Origin: Dehalococcoidia bacterium | GTDB taxonomy: Bacteria; Chloroflexota; Dehalococcoidia; Tepidiformales; Tepidiformaceae | Assembly (NCBI GenBank): GCA_020850615.1 | Contig: JADZEI010000009.1 | Location: forward strand, 1 to 64,000 | Direction: 5' to 3' | DNA: 64,000 nucleotides | Part shown: positions 17,296 to 26,260 of the stretch, in pieces | How the letters are laid out: the number at the start of each line of letters is the position of its first letter | How positions within the stretch are numbered: position 1 is the first letter of the stretch | Program-made: the position numbers and the translations under genes | Notes under the pieces: model-generated | What the model was told of the DNA's origin: nothing | Databases searched by the model: none | The model's input: only the letters and a program-made list of their open reading frames with translations

Positions 17296-17442
17296 CATGG
17301 CATGAGCATAGTTGCCCGCGCAACCAAATCGTCTCGATACCACCAATAGACGCGCCGCAAACCGCCAGGCACCCCAGGGCCGGCTACCCTTGCACCCCCG
17401 CGCGCCACGGGCGAGAGTGCCACCACCCCCGGAGGCACCCCC

Positions 17443-18396
17443 ATGCGATTCACCCTCTACGAGCCCACCGCCCTCAGCCCCCACGAGCTCTTCCACCTCG
17501 CGAAGGAGGCCGAGCGCTGCGGCTTCGACGCCTTCTCCCTGAACGACGCGACCTTCCAGATGAAGACCACGCGAGGCGTCTACCCCTATTCCAACGACAA
17601 CGCGCCGAACTGGGACCGCGAGGCGCCGTTCTACGAGCCGATGACCATCCTCCCCGCCGTCGCGATGCAGACCACCACCCTCCGCGTCTTCCCGAGCGTC
17701 ATCAAGCTGCCGCTGCACCACCCGCTGCCCTTCGCCAAGCAGGTCGCGACCGCCGCCGTGATGTCCGGCGACCGCTTCGCCCTCGGTGTCGGCGCCAGCT
17801 GGGCACCCGAGGAGTACCAGTTCTGCGGCGTCGACTGGCACAAGCGCGGCAAGATCATGACCGAGTCGATCGAGGCCCTCCGCCTGCTACTCACCGGCGA
17901 GTGGGTCGAGTACCACGGCGAGGTCATCGACTTCGACCCCGTGATCGCCCGCCCGGCGCCCCGGGTCCCGGTGAAGATCTACGTCGGCGGGCACCACGAG
18001 CCGAGCCTCCGGCGCGCCGCCCGCCTCGCCGATGGCTGGATCGCCGCCGGCCCGGCCACCATCGCCGAGGTGAAGACGTACATCGACCGCCTGCGCGAGC
18101 TCTGCGCCGAGTACGGCCGTGACTGGTCCGCGTTCGAAATCCACGCCTACCCGCGCGACGCTCGCACGCTCGACGACTACCGACGCCTCGAAGAGATCGG
18201 CGTGACCGACGCGGGCACGATGCCGATCAACGCCGGCGGCCAGATCGTGATGAGCGAGACCACCCGCCAGCGCCTCACCGGCGTCCCCATCGACGCAGCC
18301 CGGGACATCGACGCTATCTACTCCACCGCGCCGCCCGCAGAGAAGCTCGACGCCGTCCGCCGCTTCGCAGACACGATCATCGCCCACTGGAAGTAG
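17443..18396 (+). CDS. Luciferase-like (LLM class) flavin/F420-dependent oxidoreductase
   Basis: The 317-aa TIM-barrel protein follows a CCGGAGG ribosome site. Family markers include EAERCGFDAFSLND, LRVFPSVIKLPLHHPL, a GDRFALGVGASWAPEEYQFC segment in the cofactor region, and PVKIYVGGHHEPSLRRAARL near the C-terminus. Proteins of this group in high-GC bacteria commonly use coenzyme F420, but FMN cannot be excluded. It is divergent from yceI. The substrate is unknown. Confidence 0.85.
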   Translation: MRFTLYEPTALSPHELFHLAKEAERCGFDAFSLNDATFQMKTTRGVYPYSNDNAPNWDREAPFYEPMTILPAVAMQTTTLRVFPSVIKLPLHHPLPFAKQVATAAVMSGDRFALGVGASWAPEEYQFCGVDWHKRGKIMTESIEALRLLLTGEWVEYHGEVIDFDPVIARPAPRVPVKIYVGGHHEPSLRRAARLADGWIAAGPATIAEVKTYIDRLRELCAEYGRDWSAFEIHAYPRDARTLDDYRRLEEIGVTDAGTMPINAGGQIVMSETTRQRLTGVPIDAARDIDAIYSTAPPAEKLDAVRRFADTIIAHWK

Positions 18397-18441
18397 CCGC
18401 GGCGCGGCGGGAGGACCGCCACAGCCCTTGTCGCGCGGTGG

Positions 18442-18447
18442 TAGAGT
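18442..18447 (+). promoter_or_regulatory. -10 box TAGAGT, leaderless type
   Basis: TAGAGT ends 4 nt before the ATG at 18452 and there is no Shine-Dalgarno sequence. Confidence 0.35.
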
Positions 18448-18451
18448 GCGC

Positions 18452-19228
18452 ATGGGTGCCATCTTGATTGCCCATCGCGCACTTCGATTTGCCGTGCCCG
18501 CCGCTATCGGCATTGTTGGCGCCGTCCTCGGCAGCCAGGTCCTGCCGACCGGTGCAGACGACCCGCCGGCCTGGGTGAACCCCGACGCCGGGCTCACCGA
18601 CGCCGAGCGCGACGCGAAGTACCAGGCCGGCTCTGCCGCCTCCGACCGGGCCCACGCGGAGTTCCGCCACGAATTCGAGCGGTCTGGCCAGGACCCCCGC
18701 CCGCTCGAACGCGTTAGGCCGATGATCATGCTCAGCGAGTTCGAGGCGAATGACCTCGCCGCGGCCGCGGAACGGGCCGACCTGGTCGTGATCGGCCGGG
18801 TCACCGCGCAAACCTTCGCCGGGCCGTATGGCGGCAACGAGGCGACGGTCGCCGTCCGCGAAGTGCTGAAGGGCGAGCCTCGCGAGAGTATCGTCGTGTA
18901 CCAGTTCGGTGGCCCGGAAACCGTCGGGGGCCACACGTTCCTCGGCGAGGCCGAATGGGACCCGCTGCTGCTGGAGGGCGACGAAGTGCTCCTGTTCCTC
19001 GCCGGGAACCAGGAGGACGGCCGCCCTGGCTACCACGTGCTCACCGGGGCCGGGTCGTACTTCTTCGAAGCAGGCAAGGTCCGCGTCGCGGAGGCGAACC
19101 CGCAGCTGGGCCGGTTCAGCTTCATGACGCCGGCGGAAGTGCTGGCCGAGGCGAAGGAGTACCTCGCGAAGAATCCCTGGGGCTGGCGCCGGGGCCGCGC
19201 CTCGCCGCATCCTTTGCTACGCTGGTAG
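18452..19228 (+). CDS. Exported protein of unknown function
   Basis: The 258-aa protein has an N-terminal hydrophobic segment (LRFAVPAAIGIVGAVLGSQV) that could be a signal peptide or anchor. The remainder (about residues 100-220) is a small beta domain with GRVTAQTFAGPYGGNEATV, VREVLKG and LLEGDEVLLFL. This layout is common in secreted bacterial proteins with OB- or NTR-like barrels, but I cannot name the family. It sits alone between a luciferase-like gene and an ABC-F gene. Confidence 0.65.
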   Translation: MGAILIAHRALRFAVPAAIGIVGAVLGSQVLPTGADDPPAWVNPDAGLTDAERDAKYQAGSAASDRAHAEFRHEFERSGQDPRPLERVRPMIMLSEFEANDLAAAAERADLVVIGRVTAQTFAGPYGGNEATVAVREVLKGEPRESIVVYQFGGPETVGGHTFLGEAEWDPLLLEGDEVLLFLAGNQEDGRPGYHVLTGAGSYFFEAGKVRVAEANPQLGRFSFMTPAEVLAEAKEYLAKNPWGWRRGRASPHPLLRW

Positions 19229-19272
19229 CAGCGGCATCACCCCACACTCCGCCCGCCCCGTTGCCTGCCTAC

Positions 19273-20844
19273 ATGCTCTACGCCGAAAACGCCTGCAAGT
19301 CGTTCGGCCCGGTCGACGTGCTCGATGGGGTCGATTTCATCGTGGGCGACGGCGAGCATGCCGGACTCGTCGGGCCCAACGGCGGCGGCAAGTCCACCAT
19401 CCTCCGCCTCATCGCCGGCGAACAGAAGCCAGACACCGGCAAGGCCGGCTGGCGCGGCGGCGACCTCGGCTACCTCCGCCAGGAAGCTGGCCTCGAAGAC
19501 CACAACTTCCTCTACGAGGAGCTCTGGCGCGCCTTCCCCGACGCCCACGCCATCGAGCAGCAGCTCGCCGAGGTCGCCGGGCGTATCGAACGCGGCGACG
19601 GAGACCTCGACGCGCTGATCGACGAGCAGGCGAAGCTGTTCGAGCAGTTCGAGCACATGGACGGCTACCGCATCGAAGCCCGCATCGGCCGCGTGCTCGA
19701 TGGCCTCGGCTTCGCGCCCGAAGACCGCGAGAAGCGCTGCGACGAGTTCTCCGGCGGCTGGCAGATGCGCATCGCCCTCGCCAAGGTGCTCGTCCGCCGC
19801 CCCGAGAACGTCCTCCTCGACGAGCCGACGAACCACCTCGACGCGAAGACGCGCGACTGGCTCGCTGGCGAGCTGAAGGACTACCCGGGCACCGTTCTCG
19901 TCGTCACCCACGACGGCGAGTTCCTCGACCGCGTCGCCACCCGCATCCTCGACCTGCGCGAGAAGACGATCGACGTCTACGCGGGCAACTACACCGAGTA
20001 CCAGCTCCAGAAGGCCGCGAAGCTCCAGGCCCAGGACCGCGCCGCCGCCCGCCAGGACCGCGAGTTCGAGAAGCAGGAGCGGTTCATCGAACGCTTCCGC
20101 GCCAAGGCCACGAAGACCACCGCCGTCCAGAGCCGCGAAAAGCAGCTCGCGAAGGTCGAGCGCATCCAGAAGACGCGCAAGGAAGCTGAGGTCCACTTCG
20201 AGATCAATGCCCACGGCCGCACCGAGCGCGACGTGCTCATGCTCAAGCACGTCAGCCATGCCTACGACGACGACCCCGTGCTGCTTGACGTAAACATGCA
20301 CGTCGAGCGCGGCCAGAAGGTCGTGCTCATCGGCCCCAACGGCGGCGGCAAGAGCACCCTCCTGCGCATCGCCGCCGGCTTCCTCCACCCGTTCGAAGGC
20401 ACGGTCGAGTGGGCCGAACGCGCCCGCCCGGGGTATTACGACCAGCACCAGGACGAAGCGCTCGACGCCGGCCGGACGGTGCTCGAAGAGGTGCGCACCG
20501 TCGCCGACGGCGCCCCCGACGTGCACCTCCGCACCGTCCTCGGCCAGTTCCTCTTCAAGGGCGACGACGTCTTCAAGCCCGTGCGCGTGCTCAGCGGCGG
20601 CGAACGGAGCCGCGTCGCGCTGGCGAAGTTCCTGATCCAGCCAACGAACGTGCTGCTCCTGGACGAACCGACGAACCACCTCGACCGGACGACCCGCCGC
20701 AAGCTGATCGAGGCGCTGCAGGGGTACGAAGGCACGATCATCTGCGCCAGCCACGACCCCGGTATCACCGACACCGTCGCCAGCCACGTCTACGAAGTGC
20801 GAGACGCCACCGTCCGCGAGCTCCTCGCCCGCCGCAAAGAGTGA
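19273..20844 (+). CDS. ABC-F family ATPase
   Basis: The 523-aa protein has two ATP-binding cassettes and no membrane segments. Both Walker A motifs read GPNGGGKST (near residues 34 and 357), both Walker B regions read LLDEPTNHLD, and the signature sequences are FSGGWQMR and LSGGERSR. The inter-domain linker at about residues 240-300 is charged and helical, as expected for the P-site tRNA interaction motif of ABC-F proteins. These factors act on the ribosome in translation or antibiotic protection. The subfamily cannot be fixed by eye. Confidence 0.92.
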   Translation: MLYAENACKSFGPVDVLDGVDFIVGDGEHAGLVGPNGGGKSTILRLIAGEQKPDTGKAGWRGGDLGYLRQEAGLEDHNFLYEELWRAFPDAHAIEQQLAEVAGRIERGDGDLDALIDEQAKLFEQFEHMDGYRIEARIGRVLDGLGFAPEDREKRCDEFSGGWQMRIALAKVLVRRPENVLLDEPTNHLDAKTRDWLAGELKDYPGTVLVVTHDGEFLDRVATRILDLREKTIDVYAGNYTEYQLQKAAKLQAQDRAAARQDREFEKQERFIERFRAKATKTTAVQSREKQLAKVERIQKTRKEAEVHFEINAHGRTERDVLMLKHVSHAYDDDPVLLDVNMHVERGQKVVLIGPNGGGKSTLLRIAAGFLHPFEGTVEWAERARPGYYDQHQDEALDAGRTVLEEVRTVADGAPDVHLRTVLGQFLFKGDDVFKPVRVLSGGERSRVALAKFLIQPTNVLLLDEPTNHLDRTTRRKLIEALQGYEGTIICASHDPGITDTVASHVYEVRDATVRELLARRKE

Positions 20845-21403
20845 CGCCCGCGGCGCACCTCGCGCCGCGAGCCGGGCGGTCGCTCCGCTCCCGCCCTCGC
20901 AGCCCCGGACGCTGGTGGCCTACCGGTGTGGCATTTGTGGGCTGCCGCCCGGGCCCACCAGGGGCCCGGGCTACACCCGGCATCGGCGCCGCGAGCCCCG
21001 GTGACGCACAGCGGTGGTCGCCGAGCCCAGCCCTGGCGGCGCGTTATCAGTAGCGCGCGCGTGAGCAAGCGCTCGTCCGCCCCCCCGGGACCAGCCGGGC
21101 GGCGCGCAGCAGGCCCGGCCGCCCTGCTCCAGCGCGCGACCCCGCCTGCACCGGGGGTGATGCACCTCGCGCCGCGAGCCGGGCGGTCGCTCCGCTCCCG
21201 CCCTCGCAGCCCCGGACGCTGGTGGCCTACCGGTGCGGCATGGTACGGACAGTCCCGCGGAGCACTGCTCCGCGGCTACGCCTGCGGCGCCATCCCGCGC
21301 GGCGTGTCCGGGCACGGGGCACAGGGGAGGCAGGGCGGGGCGGGGTACGCCTTGACGCCCGCGGCCGCGGTTGCCACGCTCCCCGCACACCACCGGAGGC
21401 CAC
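20845..21403. repeat. Repeat mosaic A
   Basis: This 559-bp gap has no credible gene. A 74-bp block occurs twice without any mismatch (20855-20928 and 21162-21235). Other modules are a GC-rich hairpin at 20947-20971 (GCCCGGGCCC / GGGCCCGGGC), the ATCAGTAGCGCGCGCGTGAGC word from 21046, and a palindrome at 21255-21275 (CCGCGGAGCA, C, TGCTCCGCGG). All recur in related form at 49525-50096. It separates the ABC-F gene from a luciferase-like gene. Confidence 0.85.
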
Positions 21404-22345
21404 ATGCCACAGACCATCGGAGTCCACGCCACCGCCGCGACCGTGCGGGAGACGATCGCGAACATCGAGCTCGCCGAGCGCGAGGGCCTTGCCACCGCCT
21501 GGCTCACCTCTGGCGGCGCCGCGCCCGACCCGCTCGCCGTCTTCACCGCCGCCGCGCTCAGCACCAGCCGCATCGCCTTCGGGACATCCGTCATTCCCAC
21601 CTTCCCGCGCCACCCGATCGCGCTCGTGCAGGGCGCCGTCGCCGTCGACGAGCTCGCCCCCGGGCGGCTCCGGCTCGGGATCGGGCCCAGCCACAAGCCG
21701 ATGATCGAAGGCGTGCTCGGGCTCAACTTCGACCGGCCCCTGGAGCACCTGCGCGAGTACATCACCGTGCTCCGCGAGGCGCTGCAGCAAGGCAAGACCG
21801 ACTTCGTGGGCAAGCGCATCACCGCCCACCTCCAGCTCCCCGCGCCGACCGGCGTGCGCGTGCTCGCGAGCGCCCTGCGGCCGAACGCGTTCCGGCTCTG
21901 CGGCGAAATCGCGGAGGGCGCGATCTCCTGGGTCTGCCCGCTGCCCTACATCCGCGACGTCGCCGCGCCGGCCCTGCGCGAGGGTGCGGCAGCTGCCGGC
22001 CGCGCAGCGCCGCCGCTCGTCGCCCACGTCCCGGTCGTGGTCACGGACGACGCGGAGGGGGTGCGCGCCTCCGCCCGGCAGCGCTTGTTCATCTACCCGC
22101 GTCTTCCCTTTTATAGCGCGATGTTCCAGGACGCCGGCTTCCCCGAGGCCGCGGACGGCGAGCTCTCAGACCGCATGATCGACTCGATTGTCATCCACGG
22201 CAGCGCCGAGCAGGTGAAGGCCCGCCTCCGCGAGGCGCCGTCCTTCGCCGCCGACGAGGTGCTGGCGATGCCGGTCCCCGTCGCCTCCGACCCCGACGCG
22301 ATCGCTCGCACCTACGCGGTCCTCGGCGAGGTCGCGCGGGGGTAG
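21404..22345 (+). CDS. Luciferase-like (LLM class) oxidoreductase
   Basis: The 313-aa protein of the bacterial luciferase-like superfamily starts at ATG 21404 with CCGGAGG 4 nt upstream. Typical segments are IANIELAEREGLATAWLTSG, STSRIAFGTSVIPTFPRHPI, and a GRLRLGIGPSHKPMIEGVLG stretch that resembles the MER-type F420-binding members. It is distinct from the 17.4 kb copy, with no close similarity visible. The substrate is unknown. Confidence 0.85.
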   Translation: MPQTIGVHATAATVRETIANIELAEREGLATAWLTSGGAAPDPLAVFTAAALSTSRIAFGTSVIPTFPRHPIALVQGAVAVDELAPGRLRLGIGPSHKPMIEGVLGLNFDRPLEHLREYITVLREALQQGKTDFVGKRITAHLQLPAPTGVRVLASALRPNAFRLCGEIAEGAISWVCPLPYIRDVAAPALREGAAAAGRAAPPLVAHVPVVVTDDAEGVRASARQRLFIYPRLPFYSAMFQDAGFPEAADGELSDRMIDSIVIHGSAEQVKARLREAPSFAADEVLAMPVPVASDPDAIARTYAVLGEVARG

Positions 22346-22352
22346 CGGGCCG

Positions 22353-22784
22353 CTACGCGACGCCGCGATGTCGTGGCCGGGGCGCGTCCCCGGCACCCGG
22401 CTTCTCGTGCTCGTCCGAGTTTCCTCGGAGGAGCGCGAGCTCCGGCGCGCTGGCGTGCTCGTTGACCCAGCTCATCCGCTCTCTCTGGAGTTCGGCGCAG
22501 TCAATCCCGAGGTCACGGGCGACCGCATCGAGCGCGTCGTCGCGTGACACCGCCGCATCGACGATCACGTCCGTGCCATCGCCGGGCGCATCGCGATGCT
22601 GGAAGAGCCAGTACTGGCCGAACGGCGCCTCGATCGCGGCGAGGTCGAACTCCCCGAGGTTATCGATTCCGGTCTCGAAGGCCACGCCGAGATGCGCGGC
22701 GAGTTGGGGCGGACGCCCGCGTAGCGCGCCGACTGTCCAGCCCATCCCGCTCGGCCACCGGTCCACTGCGGTCACTTGCCTCAT
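22353..22784 (-). CDS. Unknown 143-aa protein
   Basis: I do not recognise this protein. It has an acidic central part (DNLGEFDLAAIEAPFGQYWL) and a His/Arg-rich C-terminal tail, with no signal peptide. The start is supported by a leaderless-type -10 box (TAAGCT, 22797-22792) 7 nt upstream. The gene ends 7 bp from the convergent luciferase-like gene. Confidence 0.5.
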   Translation of the reverse strand: MRQVTAVDRWPSGMGWTVGALRGRPPQLAAHLGVAFETGIDNLGEFDLAAIEAPFGQYWLFQHRDAPGDGTDVIVDAAVSRDDALDAVARDLGIDCAELQRERMSWVNEHASAPELALLRGNSDEHEKPGAGDAPRPRHRGVA

Positions 22785-22791
22785 CGGCCCT

Positions 22792-22797
22792 AGCTTA
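22792..22797 (-). promoter_or_regulatory. -10 box TAAGCT, leaderless type
   Basis: On the minus strand TAAGCT lies 7 nt before the ATG at 22784. It follows directly after the hairpin that ends the upstream Fe-S gene, as a new promoter should. Confidence 0.4.
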
Positions 22798-22802
22798 ACG
22801 CA

Positions 22803-22829
22803 CGAGGGCCGCCAGTTCGGCGGCCCTCG
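22803..22829 (-). terminator. Terminator-like hairpin after the membrane Fe-S gene
   Basis: CGAGGGCCGCC (22803-22813) and GGCGGCCCTCG (22819-22829) form a perfect 11-bp stem with a 5-nt loop. On the minus strand TGCGTTAAGC follows, a poor T-tract. The position, 28 bp after the stop of the Fe-S gene, supports a terminator. Confidence 0.65.
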
Positions 22830-22856
22830 CGGGGTTCGCTACGTACCGGGCGCGGG

Positions 22857-25127
22857 TTAGGCGACCCCGGGCGGGACTTCGACCGCGCCGTCCTGGATCG
22901 CCATCGCGGCGGGCTTCACGCTCACTTCGAGCAGCTCCGCGATGTCGTACGCCTTGATCGTGCGGCGCTCTTCGTCCGGCTGCACGGCCGGGATGCCGTC
23001 TTCAAACATCTGGATGCAGAAGGGGCAGGCGGTGGCCACGATGCTCGCGCCCGTGTTCGCCGCTTCCGCCGCGCGGAGCTGGTTCACGCGCGTGCCCTGC
23101 TCCTCCATCCACATGTTGCCGCCGCCGGCGCCGCAGCAAAGGCCGTTCATCCCCGTGCGCGGCATCTCCACGAGCTTCGCGCCCGGGATCGCCTGCAGCA
23201 CCTCGCGCGGCGCATCGTAGATGCCGTTGCCGCGGCCGAGGTAGCACGAGTCGTGGTAGGTGATCGTCGCCCCGTTTTGCTGCTTCGGCTGCAGCTTGCC
23301 GCGCGCGACCAGCTGGTTGAGGAAATCGGAATGGTGCGTGACTTCGTACCGGCCGCCGAAGTCCGGGTACTCGTTCCCGAAGGTGTTGAAGCAGTGCGGG
23401 CAGGCCGTAATCACGCGCCGCACGCCCATCTCGTTGAACGCCTGCGTGTTCGCGTCGGCCAGCGTGGCGAAGAGGAACTCGTTGCCGAGCCGCCGCGCCG
23501 GGTCGCCCGTGCACGTCTCCGACTGGCCGAGCACGCCAAAGCTCGTGCCCGATTCCACCAGCAGCTTGACGATCGACTTCGTGATCGGGACGTTGCGCTC
23601 GACGAGGGCGCCCGAGCAGCCGACCCAGTAGAGATACTCCTGCGTGCCATCGAAGATCGGCACGTCGACGCCTTCGTCGCGGAGCTGCTCGATCCAGGTC
23701 TCGCGGGTGAACTGTGTGCCGCGCCACGGGTGGCCGCGCTGCTCGATGTTCTGGAGCGCCGCCTGGGCCGTCGCCGGCACGTCCGCGCGCTCCATGACGA
23801 GGTAGCGGCGCATGTCCACGATCGTGGGCACGTGCTCGATCATCACCGGGCAGGCCTGGACGCAGGCCATGCAGGTGCGGCACGCCCAGAGCGATTCTTC
23901 CTTCACGTAGCCGCCGACGAGCTCTTCCTTGAGCTCGGTCGCCGGGTCCTTGCCGGCAATGAGCAGCGGCCCCGCGTGGTTCATGTAGGACTTCAGGTCC
24001 TGCATGATCATCATCGGCGAAAGCGGCTGGCCGGCGTTCCACGCGGGGCAGGCATCGGTGCAGCGCCCGCAGCGGACGCAGGTATCGGCGTCGAAGAGCT
24101 GCTTCCAGCTGAAGTCCTGGAGCTTCGAAGCGCCGAGCGAGCCACCCTCCTCCATGATCTTCTCGAAGTCGCCCATGGGGGCGAGGTAGGCCTGGCCGCC
24201 GCCCGGCCGCTTGAAGAAGCCGTTCGCCGGGGCGAAGACGATGTGCCGGAACTTGGTCAGCGACATCATCGTGAGGAGGCCGAACGCGCCCACCACGTGG
24301 AACCACCAGAACCCGCGATGGAAGTCGAGGACCGTGCCCTCGCTCACGCCGCCGACGAGCTTGGCCACCACCCAGCCGGCCGGCGACCAGTACGACCAGT
24401 CCTCGTTGCCCGCCGGGATCTCGTCGCCCGCGATGCGCAGGCCTTCGACGACGATGCCGGAGAAGAGCACGATGCCGAGCACGCCGACGATGAGCGCGTC
24501 CTCGGTGCTGCGGCGGTCCCAGGTGAGCTTCGGCGGCGGGGCGAAGTAGCGGCGGTAGACCGCCATCCCGACGCCCACCAGGCCCACCACGCCGAACAGG
24601 TCGCCGACGAGGCTATAGACCAGGTAGACCGGGCCCTGCAGGAAGAGGTGCTCGTCGTCCATGCCGAAGATGAGCGGCAGGTAGTCATCGAGCGCGAGCA
24701 GCGTCGTCACGATGGTGAGGACGATGAAGCTGGAGTAGATGCAGCCGTGCATGATGCCGGCGAACCTGTCGTTCTTCACGCGGCTGGTGCCCGCGCCCAT
24801 GGTCAGGGCGTTCGTCAGGCGTGCGCCGAAGCTGGATTGCACGTCCCACGGCTTGCCCAGCCGCCAGATCCGCAGGCGCTGGATGAACGCGCCGGCGACG
24901 ATCGCGACGAAGGCCGCGAAGACCATGTACATCAGCCATGGCCATTCGATGTTGAACATCACTTCGCGCGAGGCGGTATCGGCGGTGCGCGCCGTTTCGA
25001 AGGCGGCGATCGCACCGATGATCGACACGGGGACGAGCAGGCCCCCGGCCGTCACGCGGAATCGTGACTCGTTCGGGCGGCCGTTGCCGCTCGTTTGCGC
25101 AGGACGGTGGTTGGGTGAGGCGGACAT
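22857..25127 (-). CDS. EtfD-like membrane Fe-S oxidoreductase (cytochrome b-like plus CCG domains)
   Basis: The 756-aa protein has a membrane domain with about six helices (residues 25-300, NarI-like), a ferredoxin domain with two 4Fe-4S motifs (Cys350, 353, 356, 360 and Cys416, 419, 422, 426), and two CCG/HdrB-type cysteine-rich domains (TACPHCFNTFGNEYP near 530; GLCCGAGGGNMWMEEQGTRV near 660). The architecture matches ETF:quinone-type oxidoreductases such as mycobacterial EtfD, which take electrons from beta-oxidation via ETF to menaquinone. No etfAB is adjacent. ATG 25127 was chosen because a -10 box TAGGAT (25140-25135) lies 7 nt upstream. Confidence 0.85.
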   Translation of the reverse strand: MSASPNHRPAQTSGNGRPNESRFRVTAGGLLVPVSIIGAIAAFETARTADTASREVMFNIEWPWLMYMVFAAFVAIVAGAFIQRLRIWRLGKPWDVQSSFGARLTNALTMGAGTSRVKNDRFAGIMHGCIYSSFIVLTIVTTLLALDDYLPLIFGMDDEHLFLQGPVYLVYSLVGDLFGVVGLVGVGMAVYRRYFAPPPKLTWDRRSTEDALIVGVLGIVLFSGIVVEGLRIAGDEIPAGNEDWSYWSPAGWVVAKLVGGVSEGTVLDFHRGFWWFHVVGAFGLLTMMSLTKFRHIVFAPANGFFKRPGGGQAYLAPMGDFEKIMEEGGSLGASKLQDFSWKQLFDADTCVRCGRCTDACPAWNAGQPLSPMMIMQDLKSYMNHAGPLLIAGKDPATELKEELVGGYVKEESLWACRTCMACVQACPVMIEHVPTIVDMRRYLVMERADVPATAQAALQNIEQRGHPWRGTQFTRETWIEQLRDEGVDVPIFDGTQEYLYWVGCSGALVERNVPITKSIVKLLVESGTSFGVLGQSETCTGDPARRLGNEFLFATLADANTQAFNEMGVRRVITACPHCFNTFGNEYPDFGGRYEVTHHSDFLNQLVARGKLQPKQQNGATITYHDSCYLGRGNGIYDAPREVLQAIPGAKLVEMPRTGMNGLCCGAGGGNMWMEEQGTRVNQLRAAEAANTGASIVATACPFCIQMFEDGIPAVQPDEERRTIKAYDIAELLEVSVKPAAMAIQDGAVEVPPGVA

Positions 25128-25134
25128 CGGGCGC

Positions 25135-25140
25135 ATCCTA
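25135..25140 (-). promoter_or_regulatory. -10 box TAGGAT, leaderless type
   Basis: TAGGAT on the minus strand lies 7 nt before the ATG at 25127. No Shine-Dalgarno sequence is seen. Confidence 0.45.
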
Positions 25141-25302
25141 CCCGAAGTTGACGTGTGGGGCGATTCAACGCGGGCTTCGAACCGCATTCCCGCCGGGGAG
25201 CCGCGCTTTAGCGCGCGCGCCGCAGCCACTACCATCTCCCCAGGGCTGCACCGCAGGCGGCCAATCTCCCGGGAGGTCCGGCCAGCTCGGCCGCTACGCC
25301 GC

Positions 25303-25953
25303 ATGCAACTCTTCCTCGATACCGCGTCCATCGACGAGATCCGCAAGTACGCCCGCTACGGCGTCGTCAGCGGCGTCACCACCAACCCGAGCCTCCTCGC
25401 CAAGGAAGGCGGCGTCAGCTACCGCGAGCGCATCCTCGAGATCGCCGAAGTGGTCGACGGCCCGATTTCGGCCGAATGCGTCAGCCGCACCGCGGACGAG
25501 CTGGTCGCCGAGGCGCGGGAGCTCGCCTCCTGGCACCCCAACGTCGTCGTGAAGATCCCGATTGACGAAGAGGGCCTCGAAGCGATCCATCGCTGCAGCC
25601 GCGAGGGCATCCGGATCAACACCACCCTCATCTTCACGGCGAACCAGGCGATGCTCGCCGCGATGGCCGGCGCCGCCTACCTCAGCCCCTTCGTCGGCCG
25701 CCTCGACGACGTGAGCACCGACGGCATGGAGCTGATCCGCACCTGCGTCGAGATCGTCGAGCGCCACGGGTACGGCGCGCGCGTGCTCGCCGCGAGCCTG
25801 CGCCACCCGATGCACGTGGTCCAGGCGGCGCTCGTTGGCGCGCACGTCGCGACCATCCCGCCGACGCTCATCCCGCAGATGCTGAAGCACCCGCTGACCG
25901 ACAGCGGCATCCATCGCTTCCTCGAAGACGCGAAGACCGCCGGCCTGCTCTGA
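25303..25953 (+). CDS. Transaldolase / fructose-6-phosphate aldolase family
   Basis: The 216-aa protein is the short FSA/TalC-type transaldolase. It starts MQLFLDTASIDEIRKYARYG and contains VSGVTTNPSLLAKEGG, the Schiff-base lysine region VVVKIPIDEEGLEAI and INTTLIFTANQAMLAA. It works in the non-oxidative pentose phosphate pathway or as a fructose-6-phosphate aldolase; the two cannot be told apart by eye. The gene is divergent from the membrane Fe-S gene and has no clear ribosome site. Confidence 0.88.
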   Translation: MQLFLDTASIDEIRKYARYGVVSGVTTNPSLLAKEGGVSYRERILEIAEVVDGPISAECVSRTADELVAEARELASWHPNVVVKIPIDEEGLEAIHRCSREGIRINTTLIFTANQAMLAAMAGAAYLSPFVGRLDDVSTDGMELIRTCVEIVERHGYGARVLAASLRHPMHVVQAALVGAHVATIPPTLIPQMLKHPLTDSGIHRFLEDAKTAGLL

Positions 25954-26260
25954 CCGGCCGGTAAATCGCGTTCGCTGTATCGCCTATCGGTCCGGAAAAC
26001 GGGGCTATACGGCCGTTCGTTGGCGTCAGGGCCGCCCTGCTAACGTTCCTCTGCGCCGAATGACGACAGGGGAGCGGCTATGCTCGGTTCCGCAGATTCC
26101 TTCGATCAGTTGCCACCACGGTTGCGGCGGCTCGTCCCTCTCCTCGCTCAGGGCCTTATCCCAACTCAGCGGGCTGCAGGCCAGGATACCCCTCTATGGC
26201 ACGCAGGCTTACCGCGATATGTACCAGTGGCCGTACCACCGGTACTGAGAGGAGGATCAC
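25954..26260 (+). other. Intergenic stretch with a possible small ORF and palindrome
   Basis: This 307-bp gap is less GC-rich than its surroundings. A 62-codon frame (26060-26248, ending in Arg-Tyr and 12 bp before the next ATG) could be a coupled small peptide, but no ribosome site or family supports it. GTACC-ACC-GGTAC at 26233-26245 is an inverted repeat immediately before the ribosome site of the next gene and could be an operator or a translational hairpin. No tRNA or terminator is apparent. Confidence 0.35.

Noticed and set aside
23253-25067. Long plus-strand frame opposite the membrane Fe-S gene
   Set aside because: It is the antisense of a gene with clear Fe-S and membrane motifs and has no family features of its own.
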